The notes beneath the pieces are model-generated. The model searched no databases. It had not been told where the DNA came from and saw only the letters and a program-made list of their open reading frames with translations. 10,340 nt of DNA from Desulfobacterales bacterium. Its GTDB lineage: Bacteria; Desulfobacterota; Desulfobacteria; Desulfobacterales; QNYZ01. Below are positions 1-6,942 of the stretch, in pieces. How positions within the stretch are numbered: the stretch's first letter is position 1; each line of letters starts with the position of its first letter. The DNA lies in NCBI GenBank assembly GCA_029938515.1, contig JAOZUU010000056.1:1-10340 (forward strand). Direction: 5' to 3'. A program made the position numbers and the translations under genes.

Positions 1-327
1 ACCCTGGCTGGGAACATCAACTGCTGTCTCCACCGCTGCCGTCGACGGCACATCTATATCCGGCGACGGTTCATTCTTTTCCTGGCTCAAAAGATCATCT
101 GATTCGGTTTCCATATCGACCCTTGTGCTTATCTCCTCCTGGGGCTCGACCAGCGATACCGATTGAAAATCCGACGCCATCGCCTCGTCCTGGTTATCCG
201 ACGAGACATCTGCTCTGGTGATTGTAATAACGTGTGAACATGATCGACATATAAACCTGACTTTATCTTTTTTCAGAGAACCCTTTGTCCGGTATTTCTT
301 TCCGCACTCTTCACAAATGAGAATCAT
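1..327 (-). CDS. Zinc-ribbon (MJ0042-like) protein, partial; C-terminus beyond left edge
   Basis: The first 109 codons of a gene reading leftward off the window, with no stop reached. The N-terminus carries four cysteines, C5-x2-C8 and C27-x2-C30, about 18 residues apart. This is the layout of the short MJ0042/zinc-ribbon finger found at the start of many deltaproteobacterial proteins, and it probably binds one zinc ion. From about residue 40 the chain is acidic and rich in Ser, Asp, Glu and Pro, with no hydrophobic stretch, so it looks like a disordered linker to a domain outside the window. The ATG at 327 has a strong AAGGAGTG ribosome site five bases upstream. It lies 43 bases after the PhnD-like gene and is probably co-transcribed with it. 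In related proteins such a finger plus linker often precedes a sensory or membrane domain; which one applies here cannot be seen. Confidence 0.8.
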   Translation of the reverse strand, partial: MILICEECGKKYRTKGSLKKDKVRFICRSCSHVITITRADVSSDNQDEAMASDFQSVSLVEPQEEISTRVDMETESDDLLSQEKNEPSPDIDVPSTAAVETAVDVPSQG

Positions 328-370
328 GATTTCACTCCTTGCATTTCGGTGATGGCCTGTATATTTATCC

Positions 371-1210
371 TTATTTTTCCAGAACCATTTTACGCACATT
401 ATTTAACGCTTCTGGGTCCGGCGTTACAAATCCCTCCAACTTGGCTGCTTTCAGCACCTTGCCACCTGCCGGTAGACCTAACAGTGCCTCCTGGATACGG
501 ACGGCCACATCAGCCGAAACGCTTTTGTGAACAGTAAACACCCAGTTAGGAAGCCAGCTGGTTTCAACCAGTACCTTGATTTTTTCGGGTTCGATCACTT
601 TATCCACCCGGTGAAGAGCCGATTCCCTGATAAATCCAGCGTCTGATTTTTTGGAATAAACATCGAAAATAACATTTTCCTGTTTATTACCGTCAGCCTC
701 ATTCATGATCATATCGATTTCAACGCTGATACCGTTTTGGCTCAGAAAATCTTTTTGCGAAATATACCCTCCGGCGGATTGCAACGACACAATGGACACG
801 CTTCTCCCTTTTAAATCCGCTATCGACTTGATACCACTATCAGACCTGACGATAATAATACCCCGGAACCGGGTCCCTTGCTTCCCCTTGCTGGCGATGG
901 CTAGCGGCCGTACCTTTTCTGAAACCCTGGCGTAAACGACCGGATTCTGATAACTTAAAAGCGCTTTTCCCTTTCTGACCATATCGATATGATTTGAGAA
1001 ATTTTTCGGCATGGCAAATTCCACATCGATTCCGGTTTCATCAGCAATATAGTCCGCCAGGGGGCCGAACCTCTCCAGGATGACGATGGGAAAAAATCGG
1101 GGTAACACCGCAAAGTGATACGTTTTGTCGGCGATACTGATGGATACCGATAAAAATAATATCGATATAACCAAAAGTCCGATAATGACCTGGCTGTATT
1201 TATTTCTCAT
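371..1210 (-). CDS. PhnD-like periplasmic substrate-binding protein
   Basis: A 279-residue protein resembling the phosphate/phosphonate (PhnD-type) ABC binding-protein family. Residues 1-27 form a signal peptide: basic MRNK start, long hydrophobic core and probable cleavage after SIA. There is no lipobox cysteine, so a soluble periplasmic protein is expected. Typical family features follow: a first strand with YHFAVLPRF, an LADYIADETG helix near 51-60, LLSYQNPVVYAR near 84-95, an IADLKGRSVSIV stretch near 130-141, and a SAGGY segment replacing the usual serine-rich ligand loop. The length is close to or slightly under the family norm. No permease or ATPase gene lies beside it in this window, and the gene sits at the end of a signalling operon. 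It may therefore feed a sensor rather than a transporter (inference). The ligand is unknown. The ATG at 1210 has only a weak GGGAAAACA ribosome site. Confidence 0.82.
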   Translation of the reverse strand: MRNKYSQVIIGLLVISILFLSVSISIADKTYHFAVLPRFFPIVILERFGPLADYIADETGIDVEFAMPKNFSNHIDMVRKGKALLSYQNPVVYARVSEKVRPLAIASKGKQGTRFRGIIIVRSDSGIKSIADLKGRSVSIVSLQSAGGYISQKDFLSQNGISVEIDMIMNEADGNKQENVIFDVYSKKSDAGFIRESALHRVDKVIEPEKIKVLVETSWLPNWVFTVHKSVSADVAVRIQEALLGLPAGGKVLKAAKLEGFVTPDPEALNNVRKMVLEK

Positions 1211-1280
1211 TGTTTTCCCATATGGAAAATAAAACAGATTAATGACCCCTTGTTTCGGTTATCGAACTGTCAGACCAACA

Positions 1281-1299
1281 GGTAGTGAAAGTCACTACC
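1281..1299. repeat. Perfect 8-bp inverted repeat, 3-base loop, just after the TPR gene stop
   Basis: GGTAGTGA, a three-base spacer and TCACTACC form a perfect stem-loop seven bases downstream of the TGA that ends the TPR/GspE-N gene. No run of T follows on the minus strand, so it is not a classical intrinsic terminator. It may be an RNA stability or processing stem that uncouples the last two genes, or an operator; the sequence does not decide. Confidence 0.5.
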
Positions 1300-1305
1300 G
1301 TGTTT

Positions 1306-2793
1306 TCATGAGACAACATCTTCCGATTCAATCTCGACGAAATACTGACCTTTATCTTTACCTTCCCTGATCCGGGTCACATTCCGAACGACTGATTTTG
1401 TCCGGACCATGGCCCATCCGGTATAAAAAATCATATCGTTAAGCATGTCACCATTTTTTATCTTATTGAGTTTTTTATACTCTTCTGATGAAATTAACAT
1501 ACCGAGACCATGGTCGGAAGAATCCTTTAGCCGCACCAGAAGAGAATTTTGTTTACCATTTTCATCATTCAGCCTCAATTCAGCCGAAATCAACTGGGGC
1601 CTGATAGATATTTTTTGCTCCGGTGTCCAACCGTTTTTCCGTTCGAGCATCTCAACGATGTCCATGACGACAACACCCTCTGCATCCCCTGAATCATTTT
1701 GTGCTTCAGTCGCCTCCACCTTTCTTCCCTGCTCGAAAAAATGCTTAATTAGCGATTCAATATCCTCCTGGATACCCGGTACAAATTGGATATCGTCTCT
1801 TGACAGAATCCTTTTGATCTGTTCACTCTGATAGGTATCTTCCGGATTTTCAACCACCACGCTTGCACTGGTATCGTCCCATTCCAACGGGACCCACCCC
1901 TGAGAAAGAAGAGCCTCTTCCTCTAATGTAGACACGATTCCCTTCGGCGGAGTAAGAGTGTCATCAAATTTGAAAGCAGGGCAATTATGGTAGTCGGACA
2001 GGGCACGAAGCAACCTGTCCTTATCAATATAGCTGTTCGTAATCAGGATGGAAAAAAGGCTTTTCTCCTCTTTATATGAAAGGACCAGTGCCTTCCTTAA
2101 CTGTTCATCAGTTAACCGGGTACGACGGGTCATATAAACGGATCGGGGTTCCGCCATAAAACGACTGACAATCATGTCATACATTTTCGCCATATTTTCG
2201 TTGTCAGGGTCCAGGCCCTTTGCCTTTTTAAGCAGGCCGACGGCAGAGGTATACTGGGACCGATCGGCAATTTCCTTCCCGAAAAGCGCGGTTATCTCAG
2301 ACAGTTCATCTTTCTGTAAATTAAATTTGTCGATAACCAATGACACTTCCCTGCCAACCCGTCCGTAAGGGCAAATGGTCATCAAAAAATCAATAATAGG
2401 CGGGATGACAGTTCCGAATGAGTAACCAATACTAAACAACATAGCATACTCATCCGCCGCTTCTTCATACAGCCCCTTTTCAAGGAATACAGAAGCGCGA
2501 TCAAGGATGGGCGCGACATCCTTCTCATCGAGTGCATGCGCCTTGATATGATCCAGCGATTCACCGGAAAGCTCGCTTTCTTCAGTGCCTTCAAGAGAAT
2601 TATCAGACATGGTTTTTTTTATGCGCGCAATGTTCTCATTTATCTCAGCTATCATTTCCGAGTCTTTGGGTCCATCTCCGGAAAGAGTTTTTTCGTAGGC
2701 GGCCAAGGCCTCAGCAAAAAGCCCCATGGACTCATATACCTGGGCCTCGGAAAGGCTTGTTTTTAATTTGTCGTTTATAGTCATGTTCTTCAC
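1306..2793 (-). CDS. TPR + GspE/MshE N-terminal-like + PilZ-like regulatory protein
   Basis: A 495-residue cytoplasmic protein with no membrane segment. Residues 8-65 and about 95-210 are helical repeats of TPR type (for example LFAEALAAYEKTL and GLYEEAADEYAMLF). Residues about 243-355 match the N-terminal domain of type II secretion/type IV pilus ATPases (GspE_N/MshEN), including LLRALSDYHNCPAFKFDD and a VVVENPEDTYQSEQIKRIL segment, but no ATPase domain follows. Residues about 390-490 look like a divergent PilZ domain with DSSDHGLGM at 424-432 and no clear RxxxR. In the MshEN motif the expected Arg, Gly and Gln are S245, F247 and Y268, so cyclic-di-GMP binding is doubtful. The GTG start at 2793 overlaps the upstream stop (GTGA) and has GGGAGTG eight bases upstream; the ATG at 2784 is an alternative. 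It is likely an adaptor for pilus, secretion or second-messenger control (inference). Confidence 0.75.
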   Translation of the reverse strand: MKNMTINDKLKTSLSEAQVYESMGLFAEALAAYEKTLSGDGPKDSEMIAEINENIARIKKTMSDNSLEGTEESELSGESLDHIKAHALDEKDVAPILDRASVFLEKGLYEEAADEYAMLFSIGYSFGTVIPPIIDFLMTICPYGRVGREVSLVIDKFNLQKDELSEITALFGKEIADRSQYTSAVGLLKKAKGLDPDNENMAKMYDMIVSRFMAEPRSVYMTRRTRLTDEQLRKALVLSYKEEKSLFSILITNSYIDKDRLLRALSDYHNCPAFKFDDTLTPPKGIVSTLEEEALLSQGWVPLEWDDTSASVVVENPEDTYQSEQIKRILSRDDIQFVPGIQEDIESLIKHFFEQGRKVEATEAQNDSGDAEGVVVMDIVEMLERKNGWTPEQKISIRPQLISAELRLNDENGKQNSLLVRLKDSSDHGLGMLISSEEYKKLNKIKNGDMLNDMIFYTGWAMVRTKSVVRNVTRIREGKDKGQYFVEIESEDVVS

Positions 2794-3200
2794 CCGTTAA
2801 TCACTCCCGCTAAGACCTGGCTAAGTTCTTTTATTTGAATCGGCTTGGTTAAATATGCCTTAATCTGTCTTAAAAGTTTGGGTTCAATACCATCATAGCC
2901 GCTGGCGTCAAATCCTGACAATAAAACTACTTTTGCTTCGGGATCAAACTCAAGAATCTGCCGTGCAGCTTCGACACCGTTCATGCACGGCATGTTGCGA
3001 TCCATCAGGACCGCATCCGGCCGGTTGTGGCGATAAGTTTCAATCGCCGTCTGACCGTTATCGGCGGTAATCATTCGATAACCTATCAGGGTCAAAAGAT
3101 CAACAATGGCCGGTAACAGCGCTTTGTCATCATCTACCGCCAGTATCGTTTCACCCTGGCCAGGCTTAATTTTTCCGATAGGTGTTTGGTTTGTATACAT
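2790..3200 (-). CDS. Stand-alone receiver-domain response regulator (CheY-like)
   Basis: A single receiver domain with no output domain. Numbered from the longer possible start, the acidic pocket is D27-D29 (AVDDDK), the phospho-acceptor is D71 in VLMDRNMPCMNG, the switch serine is S99 in VVLLSG, and the conserved lysine is K123 in YLTKPI. All catalytic positions are present, so it should be phosphorylated, plausibly by the kinase at the head of the operon. I start it at the ATG at 3200 because GGAG lies six bases upstream; an in-frame ATG at 3212 would add four residues but has a poor ribosome site. Its stop overlaps the GTG of the TPR/GspE-N gene by four bases, which suggests translational coupling and perhaps a direct partnership. 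As a lone receiver it would act by protein-protein contact, like CheY. Confidence 0.88.
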   Translation of the reverse strand: MYTNQTPIGKIKPGQGETILAVDDDKALLPAIVDLLTLIGYRMITADNGQTAIETYRHNRPDAVLMDRNMPCMNGVEAARQILEFDPEAKVVLLSGFDASGYDGIEPKLLRQIKAYLTKPIQIKELSQVLAGVING

Positions 3201-3219
3201 TTTAAACTCCATCTTATTA

Positions 3220-3567
3220 TTACATGAAAAAACGACCGATGCCCCTTTTCACAGGTTTCTGCTGTTTCATCTTGGGAACGATGATATCGCATTGCAGACG
3301 TATCATTGCCGCTGATACGCTAGGCTGCATGATCACCCAAAGAAGACCTAAAGGACATTTTCGAATATAGATACGGTAGCACTCGAAAAGGAGATCTGCC
3401 TCCTCGACCCTATCAAACAGTAAAAGCGGCATTTCAAGGTCTGCCTCCTTGAAATCATCCAATTCCAGCCTTGCTAAATCCTGAAATACGACGCTCCTTT
3501 CAGATGAAACAACCAAAACTCCTAATACCCCAGCAATACTAAATAAATCGTCGATTAAACTTTTCAT
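3220..3567 (-). CDS. Short roadblock/LC7-like protein, divergent
   Basis: About 115 residues. The pattern is an N-terminal helix (MKSLIDDLFSIAG), a strand VLGVLVVSSE, a second strand SVVFQDL, then a long helix and the segment LFECYRIYIRKCPLGLLWVIMQP followed by a helix. That order of strands and helices, with hydrophobic 'gvlvvs' and 'RIYIR...LWVIMQP' strands, resembles divergent roadblock/LC7 proteins that bind Ras-like GTPases. Similarity is low and the call is tentative. The basic tail (KMKQQKPVKRGIGRFFM) is unusual and could touch a membrane or nucleic acid. I use the ATG at 3567; a TTG nine bases upstream (3576) is possible, and neither has a clear ribosome site. It lies between the receiver-PATAN gene and the lone receiver gene. 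If correct, it is a second roadblock-type protein in the operon and a candidate partner or competitor at the MglA-like GTPase (inference). Confidence 0.6.
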   Translation of the reverse strand: MKSLIDDLFSIAGVLGVLVVSSERSVVFQDLARLELDDFKEADLEMPLLLFDRVEEADLLFECYRIYIRKCPLGLLWVIMQPSVSAAMIRLQCDIIVPKMKQQKPVKRGIGRFFM

Positions 3568-3623
3568 ATCATACAATCTGGTTCAATCTTATTTTGAAAG
3601 ATTGCCGTTTAACCATCTTAATT

Positions 3624-4733
3624 TTAACCAATCCGTTCGGCGATACGGAAAACTCTGTCCCGCGGGCAGGTTTGCTCAACCCTTAGAACAGCTGATGGCG
3701 ATCCAGGAATAAAAAGATTCGAATCATTTTCATTCTTTTGAATATAACCGCACTTAAGACGTCCGGCATTAAAAATATCACCAATTTTTAAAGCAAGCGT
3801 GACGGTATGCTCCCATCCATGATCACTGTCAACTTGACTCGAACCGAAACTCTTTCCGATCTCCTTTTGAATATCATGTAGCACTTTTGCGGGACGACCA
3901 TTTTTCTGTTTGACTACCTTTTCTTCTGGCACAGACGGCTGCTTCGGGGAAGTGACGGTGATCTCATTCTGCTTTGATAATTCCCTAAGATCTTTTTCAG
4001 AGTTTTCGGTTTTATCGGAGGCGGCCTCATCCTTCAGGCGCATCGCCTCTAATAAAACAGCTTGCAGACCCACTCCAATTCTAGATTCAACCAAATCCGG
4101 ACAACTGTTTTGAATACGGATATGGGTCTGTTCCAATGATATTATTTTTACAATAGCCTCTTCACCGTCAAAGCTACCGTAACGGGCATCAAACAACTTT
4201 CCCTTCTTGAAAAAAACGACCCCTTGCATATCAACGGCCTTACTATACACTCGAATCGTACAGGTCATCTCTTCCATTTCGGCGAGCTGCATAAAAACAC
4301 CGACCGATATCCCTTTAATAACGCCTCCATCCGATTCCTTCTGCAACAATGAAAGAATTTTGTTGCCGATTTCATCGACGCTGAAGGGCTTACTGACAAA
4401 TGCAACGGCACCACTTTTTCGGGACAGCCATTCCAGTTCATCCTGGCCATAAGCCGTTATAATAATCACGGGGATATCCGGATATTGGCCGGTCATACTC
4501 GAGAGCAATGCCAAACCGTTCATTTTTGGCATTCTAATGTCGGATACGACCACGGATACAGGTTCGTGCTTTAGGATTTCAAGAGCTTTTTTTCCATCAT
4601 TGGCGTAAAGCGTAGAAAACTGCTCGCGGTATTTCTCCAGGCCTACCTTTAGCGACTCGAGCAATTCCTGATTATTATCGACGATCAAGACTTGCTTGAT
4701 GCCGTCCTGCACCGATAGCTTTTCAGACACCAT
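3624..4733 (-). CDS. Response regulator: receiver + PATAN/DUF4388-like domain
   Basis: 369 residues. Residues 12-132 are a receiver domain: phospho-acceptor D65 in VVVSDIRMPKMNG, T93 in IIITAYG, K115 in FVSKPF. The acidic pair is D19-N20 instead of two acidic residues, so metal binding may be weakened. Residues about 138-235 resemble the PATAN/DUF4388 fold, with MQGVVFFKKGKLFDARYG followed by FDGEEAIVKI; such domains mediate protein contacts in bacterial signalling. A charged, probably disordered linker (about 236-283) leads to an unassigned C-terminal region (284-369) containing HTVTLALKIGDIFNAGRLKCGY. The ATG at 4733 lies inside the end of the upstream gene (11-base overlap), suggesting translational coupling. 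The pairing with the tandem PATAN-like protein just upstream suggests the two interact (inference). It has no DNA-binding domain, so it is not an obvious transcription factor. Confidence 0.85.
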   Translation of the reverse strand: MVSEKLSVQDGIKQVLIVDNNQELLESLKVGLEKYREQFSTLYANDGKKALEILKHEPVSVVVSDIRMPKMNGLALLSSMTGQYPDIPVIIITAYGQDELEWLSRKSGAVAFVSKPFSVDEIGNKILSLLQKESDGGVIKGISVGVFMQLAEMEEMTCTIRVYSKAVDMQGVVFFKKGKLFDARYGSFDGEEAIVKIISLEQTHIRIQNSCPDLVESRIGVGLQAVLLEAMRLKDEAASDKTENSEKDLRELSKQNEITVTSPKQPSVPEEKVVKQKNGRPAKVLHDIQKEIGKSFGSSQVDSDHGWEHTVTLALKIGDIFNAGRLKCGYIQKNENDSNLFIPGSPSAVLRVEQTCPRDRVFRIAERIG

Positions 4734-5721
4734 AACCTATCTCTGCCAATTCTTCTGGGTATTGAGAGCTCAACATCATAATTCTGGTTTCGAACCGCTT
4801 GGATTGGCCATCTTCGGCCGCCAGTTCAAGAGCAGATTCAAAAACCGCCTTGGCTACAATCTTCAGATCGACGTCGCCCCGATAGATAACTTTAGAGCCG
4901 TTATATTGAAATTCAGCCGCAAACGGATCCAGAAAGTCATATTTATCTGCTTTTTCAACAAACTTCTTCTTTAGAATTAAATCGAAATTGATGCCACGCG
5001 GATGTTTTTCGGACAACACAATTTTTAGCGACTTCAACAGGGATCCCAGCATGGGGTATATCCTACCGGTATCAAATGCCGACAGAACATTTTTATCACT
5101 TTTTACTCCGGTCGATGGTTGATGCGATAAAATTTCCTTTACATTAAAAACGCCTGATTTTTCCTTTGATAGATTTATTAGGGTGGCCAGACTTTCATCA
5201 TTCCCCGGCAGTTCACTCGGTGAATTTTCAGTGATACTGGAAACACTATGAACTACTTTTCCGTCTCGGAAGAAAAGATAGCCCCCCTCAATATCATCAA
5301 ATACCACTTCAATATAGCCCGATAATTTTTCGGCTTTCATTTTATTAATCAGCGCGGCAAGATCGGTAAAGTCCGATTTCAAACCTTTATATATCGATTT
5401 GGTTTGAAAAAGACTGGACCAGTAATACACATCTTTCGGATCGATTGCATAGACCGTAATATCAAAATTATTTCTGGGCGCGGATGCAACCAGTTTTTCA
5501 ATTACGTCAGTCGTATCAAAACCATCATCCGTATCGGCCTGTAACCCGCCGCCAAGAAAATCAGAATTGTCAAAAAAAAGTATGCCGTCCATTGATGCAG
5601 ACTTGAAATATATTCCACATGAACCGATAACCGAATGGTAATATTCGCACAACCTGTCAATATCGAGGTAATTACTTTTGAGCCCTGCTATAACGATTTT
5701 TCCCTTAGGAATAATGATCAT
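4723..5721 (-). CDS. Tandem PATAN/DUF4388-like adaptor protein
   Basis: A soluble 332-residue protein with two related segments exactly 100 residues apart: GLKSNYLDID at 13 and GLKSDFTDLA at 113. The second copy (about 113-200) is the better PATAN/DUF4388 match, with LSGYIEVVFDD, then GGYLFFRDGKVVHSV, then a helix bearing LATLINLSKEKSGVFNV. The first copy keeps GIYFKSASMDGILFFDN but lacks the usual 'GxL..A' ending, so it has diverged. Residues about 220-330 form a helical C-terminal module (MLGSLLKSLKIVLSEKHP and DLKIVAKAVFESALELAAE). PATAN-type domains are adaptors near roadblock proteins, Ras-like GTPases and response regulators. The ATG at 5721 has a GGAG ribosome site about seven bases upstream. 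The 67-base leader contains a 14-bp palindrome. I cannot assign a precise function. Confidence 0.7.
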   Translation of the reverse strand: MIIIPKGKIVIAGLKSNYLDIDRLCEYYHSVIGSCGIYFKSASMDGILFFDNSDFLGGGLQADTDDGFDTTDVIEKLVASAPRNNFDITVYAIDPKDVYYWSSLFQTKSIYKGLKSDFTDLAALINKMKAEKLSGYIEVVFDDIEGGYLFFRDGKVVHSVSSITENSPSELPGNDESLATLINLSKEKSGVFNVKEILSHQPSTGVKSDKNVLSAFDTGRIYPMLGSLLKSLKIVLSEKHPRGINFDLILKKKFVEKADKYDFLDPFAAEFQYNGSKVIYRGDVDLKIVAKAVFESALELAAEDGQSKRFETRIMMLSSQYPEELAEIGYGV

Positions 5722-5764
5722 ACTTTTCTCCGGTCTTAATTCTCAATATACTGCAGCACATCCT

Positions 5765-5778
5765 CAGTATATATACTG
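5765..5778. repeat. Perfect 14-bp palindrome in intergenic leader
   Basis: CAGTATATATACTG is its own reverse complement. It lies in the 67-base gap between the winged-helix gene and the tandem PATAN-like gene, about 44 bases upstream of the latter's ATG. A second ATATACTG lies nearby at 5746-5753. It could be an operator or part of an internal promoter, but alternating TA sequence makes chance palindromes easy, so this is only a candidate. Confidence 0.45.
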
Positions 5779-5788
5779 GAATAATATT

Positions 5789-6295
5789 CTATAAATTCAA
5801 ATAGCCCTTCTCTTTAAGCATTTGCATCATACCTTTCTGAAATGCGAGGCGCTTATCCTTCTGTTGAATTTCAACTGACAGCGCATCGATCAATTCGGCC
5901 ACTCGCTGAATTGGAAAGATTGACCGTTCATGCCCCAGGTCGGCAACGGCATCATCAATCAGAATCGGTGCAATCGGGCCGACCATGCGGGCCATTGTGG
6001 TTGACAGAGAATTAAAAAAATCCTGGTCAAGAACTTTCGATCTGCTTTCGAGCGCTTCAATGAGCCTCATCTCAATCAGCTTTTCAACGCTGCCACGCAA
6101 TTGTTCTCCGGGAACCTTCATATCCCGGGCAATATTTTTTATTGACGTTTTTCCATCCAGCGACACAAGAACCCTTACCATATCAATATTCAATGCAAAT
6201 TCGGTCTGGTCGGTTTCAGCGGACAAATCGGATATTCTGAAGATTGTTCCTGAAAAATCATCCAAATTCATTGAGTTCAATTGGTTTGCAGGCAT
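5789..6295 (-). CDS. Winged-helix protein with DUF8082-like C-terminal domain
   Basis: 168 residues. Residues about 32-82 read as a winged helix: FALNIDMVRVLVSLDGKTSIKNIA, a helix DMKVPGEQLRGSVEKLIEM, then RLIEAL, the usual 'one step to a wing' layout. Residues about 91-167 (FFNSLSTTMARMVGPIAPILIDDAVADLG, then SIFPIQRVAELIDALSVEI) match a small helical domain I recognise from the ends of some bacterial Ser/Thr kinases and signalling proteins (DUF8082-like): a 'VGPiAp' turn, a helix, and 'FP...L...L..eI'. No kinase domain is present. It could bind DNA, but in this setting the winged helix may serve protein contacts. The start is strongly supported: GGAGG six bases before the ATG at 6295. The gene starts 16 bases after the coiled-coil gene ends, so they share a transcript. 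Confidence 0.72.
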   Translation of the reverse strand: MPANQLNSMNLDDFSGTIFRISDLSAETDQTEFALNIDMVRVLVSLDGKTSIKNIARDMKVPGEQLRGSVEKLIEMRLIEALESRSKVLDQDFFNSLSTTMARMVGPIAPILIDDAVADLGHERSIFPIQRVAELIDALSVEIQQKDKRLAFQKGMMQMLKEKGYLNL

Positions 6296-6311
6296 TGGAT
6301 TCCCTCCCCCT

Positions 6312-6929
6312 CTACCGGTCTAATGCTTCCAGCACCCTTGTAATTTGTTCACGTAATTCGTTTACATCCTGGTGTAGCGAGGCCACATCCGCTTTTATAT
6401 CATTAATTTCAGCATCGCTTGCCGTTTGATCCAACTGTTTTTCTGGTGAATGGCCAGCTTTAGGTCCCGCGATCTTCTGCTTCAAGACCTGAAATTTGTT
6501 AATTTCATCGATGACCAGGCGCTCTCTTTCCTGATATGGCATTTCGTCCGTGGCAATGACTTTTTCCATACCCTCATAAACGGAACTGAGAAGTCCCAAC
6601 GCATCCTTATCGGAATTGGCTTTGCGCGCTTTTATATACTTCCCAAGAGAGGCAAGCATTTTAAAATAGGCCATTAAAACCAGGTCGCCTTCGGAACTAT
6701 TCATCAGCTTTTCCGATTCGTCGATCAGCTTGTTCAGGGTTTGATCGTTGATCTCCCAGTCCATTGCAAGAAAGATGGCTTTAAGCTCCTGCAAAGACGA
6801 TAAATAAATTTCGTTTGGATGCCACTTACCTTCTGAGGCCTCTGGAGTTGTTTCCTGGTCCGTATCCGTATCCGGGAGTCCATTTTTTTCCTTCATCCCA
6901 TCGCTCTGATCGTTACTGGTCGTTTTCAT
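6312..6929 (-). CDS. Conserved-looking helical protein with C-terminal coiled coil, function unknown
   Basis: 205 residues that I cannot assign to a named family. Residues 1-36 are polar and rich in D/E/T/S/K, probably disordered. Residues about 38-155 form a compact all-helical region with well-spaced aromatic residues: SLQELKAIFLAMDWEINDQTLNKLIDE, then VLMAYFKMLASLGKYIKARKA, then LGLLSSVYEGMEKVI. The WEINDQTL and LGKYIKARKAN stretches look like conserved family signatures. After a Pro/Gly linker, residues about 174-203 have regular heptads (INDIKADVASLHQDVNELREQITRVLEAL), a likely parallel coiled coil for dimerisation. There is no signal peptide or membrane segment. AGGAGG lies nine bases upstream of the ATG at 6929, and the gene begins 13 bases after the GTPase gene stops. 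Position makes it a candidate effector or scaffold of the GTPase (inference). Confidence 0.78.
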   Translation of the reverse strand: MKTTSNDQSDGMKEKNGLPDTDTDQETTPEASEGKWHPNEIYLSSLQELKAIFLAMDWEINDQTLNKLIDESEKLMNSSEGDLVLMAYFKMLASLGKYIKARKANSDKDALGLLSSVYEGMEKVIATDEMPYQERERLVIDEINKFQVLKQKIAGPKAGHSPEKQLDQTASDAEINDIKADVASLHQDVNELREQITRVLEALDR

Positions 6930-6942
6930 CTGTATAGGCCTC

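Noticed and set aside
1214..1230. TTTTCC/GGAAAA inverted repeat at the PhnD-like gene start
   Set aside because: Overlaps its weak ribosome site and could mask it, but six A/T-rich pairs are too little to call a regulatory element.
1445..1831. Long plus-strand open frame opposite the TPR/GspE-N gene
   Set aside because: Shadow of the minus-strand gene: serine- and phenylalanine-rich low-complexity translation with no recognisable domain.
3585..3603. 6-bp inverted repeat AATCTT/AAGATT between the receiver-PATAN and roadblock-like genes
   Set aside because: Short, A/T-rich, no T tract; likely chance.
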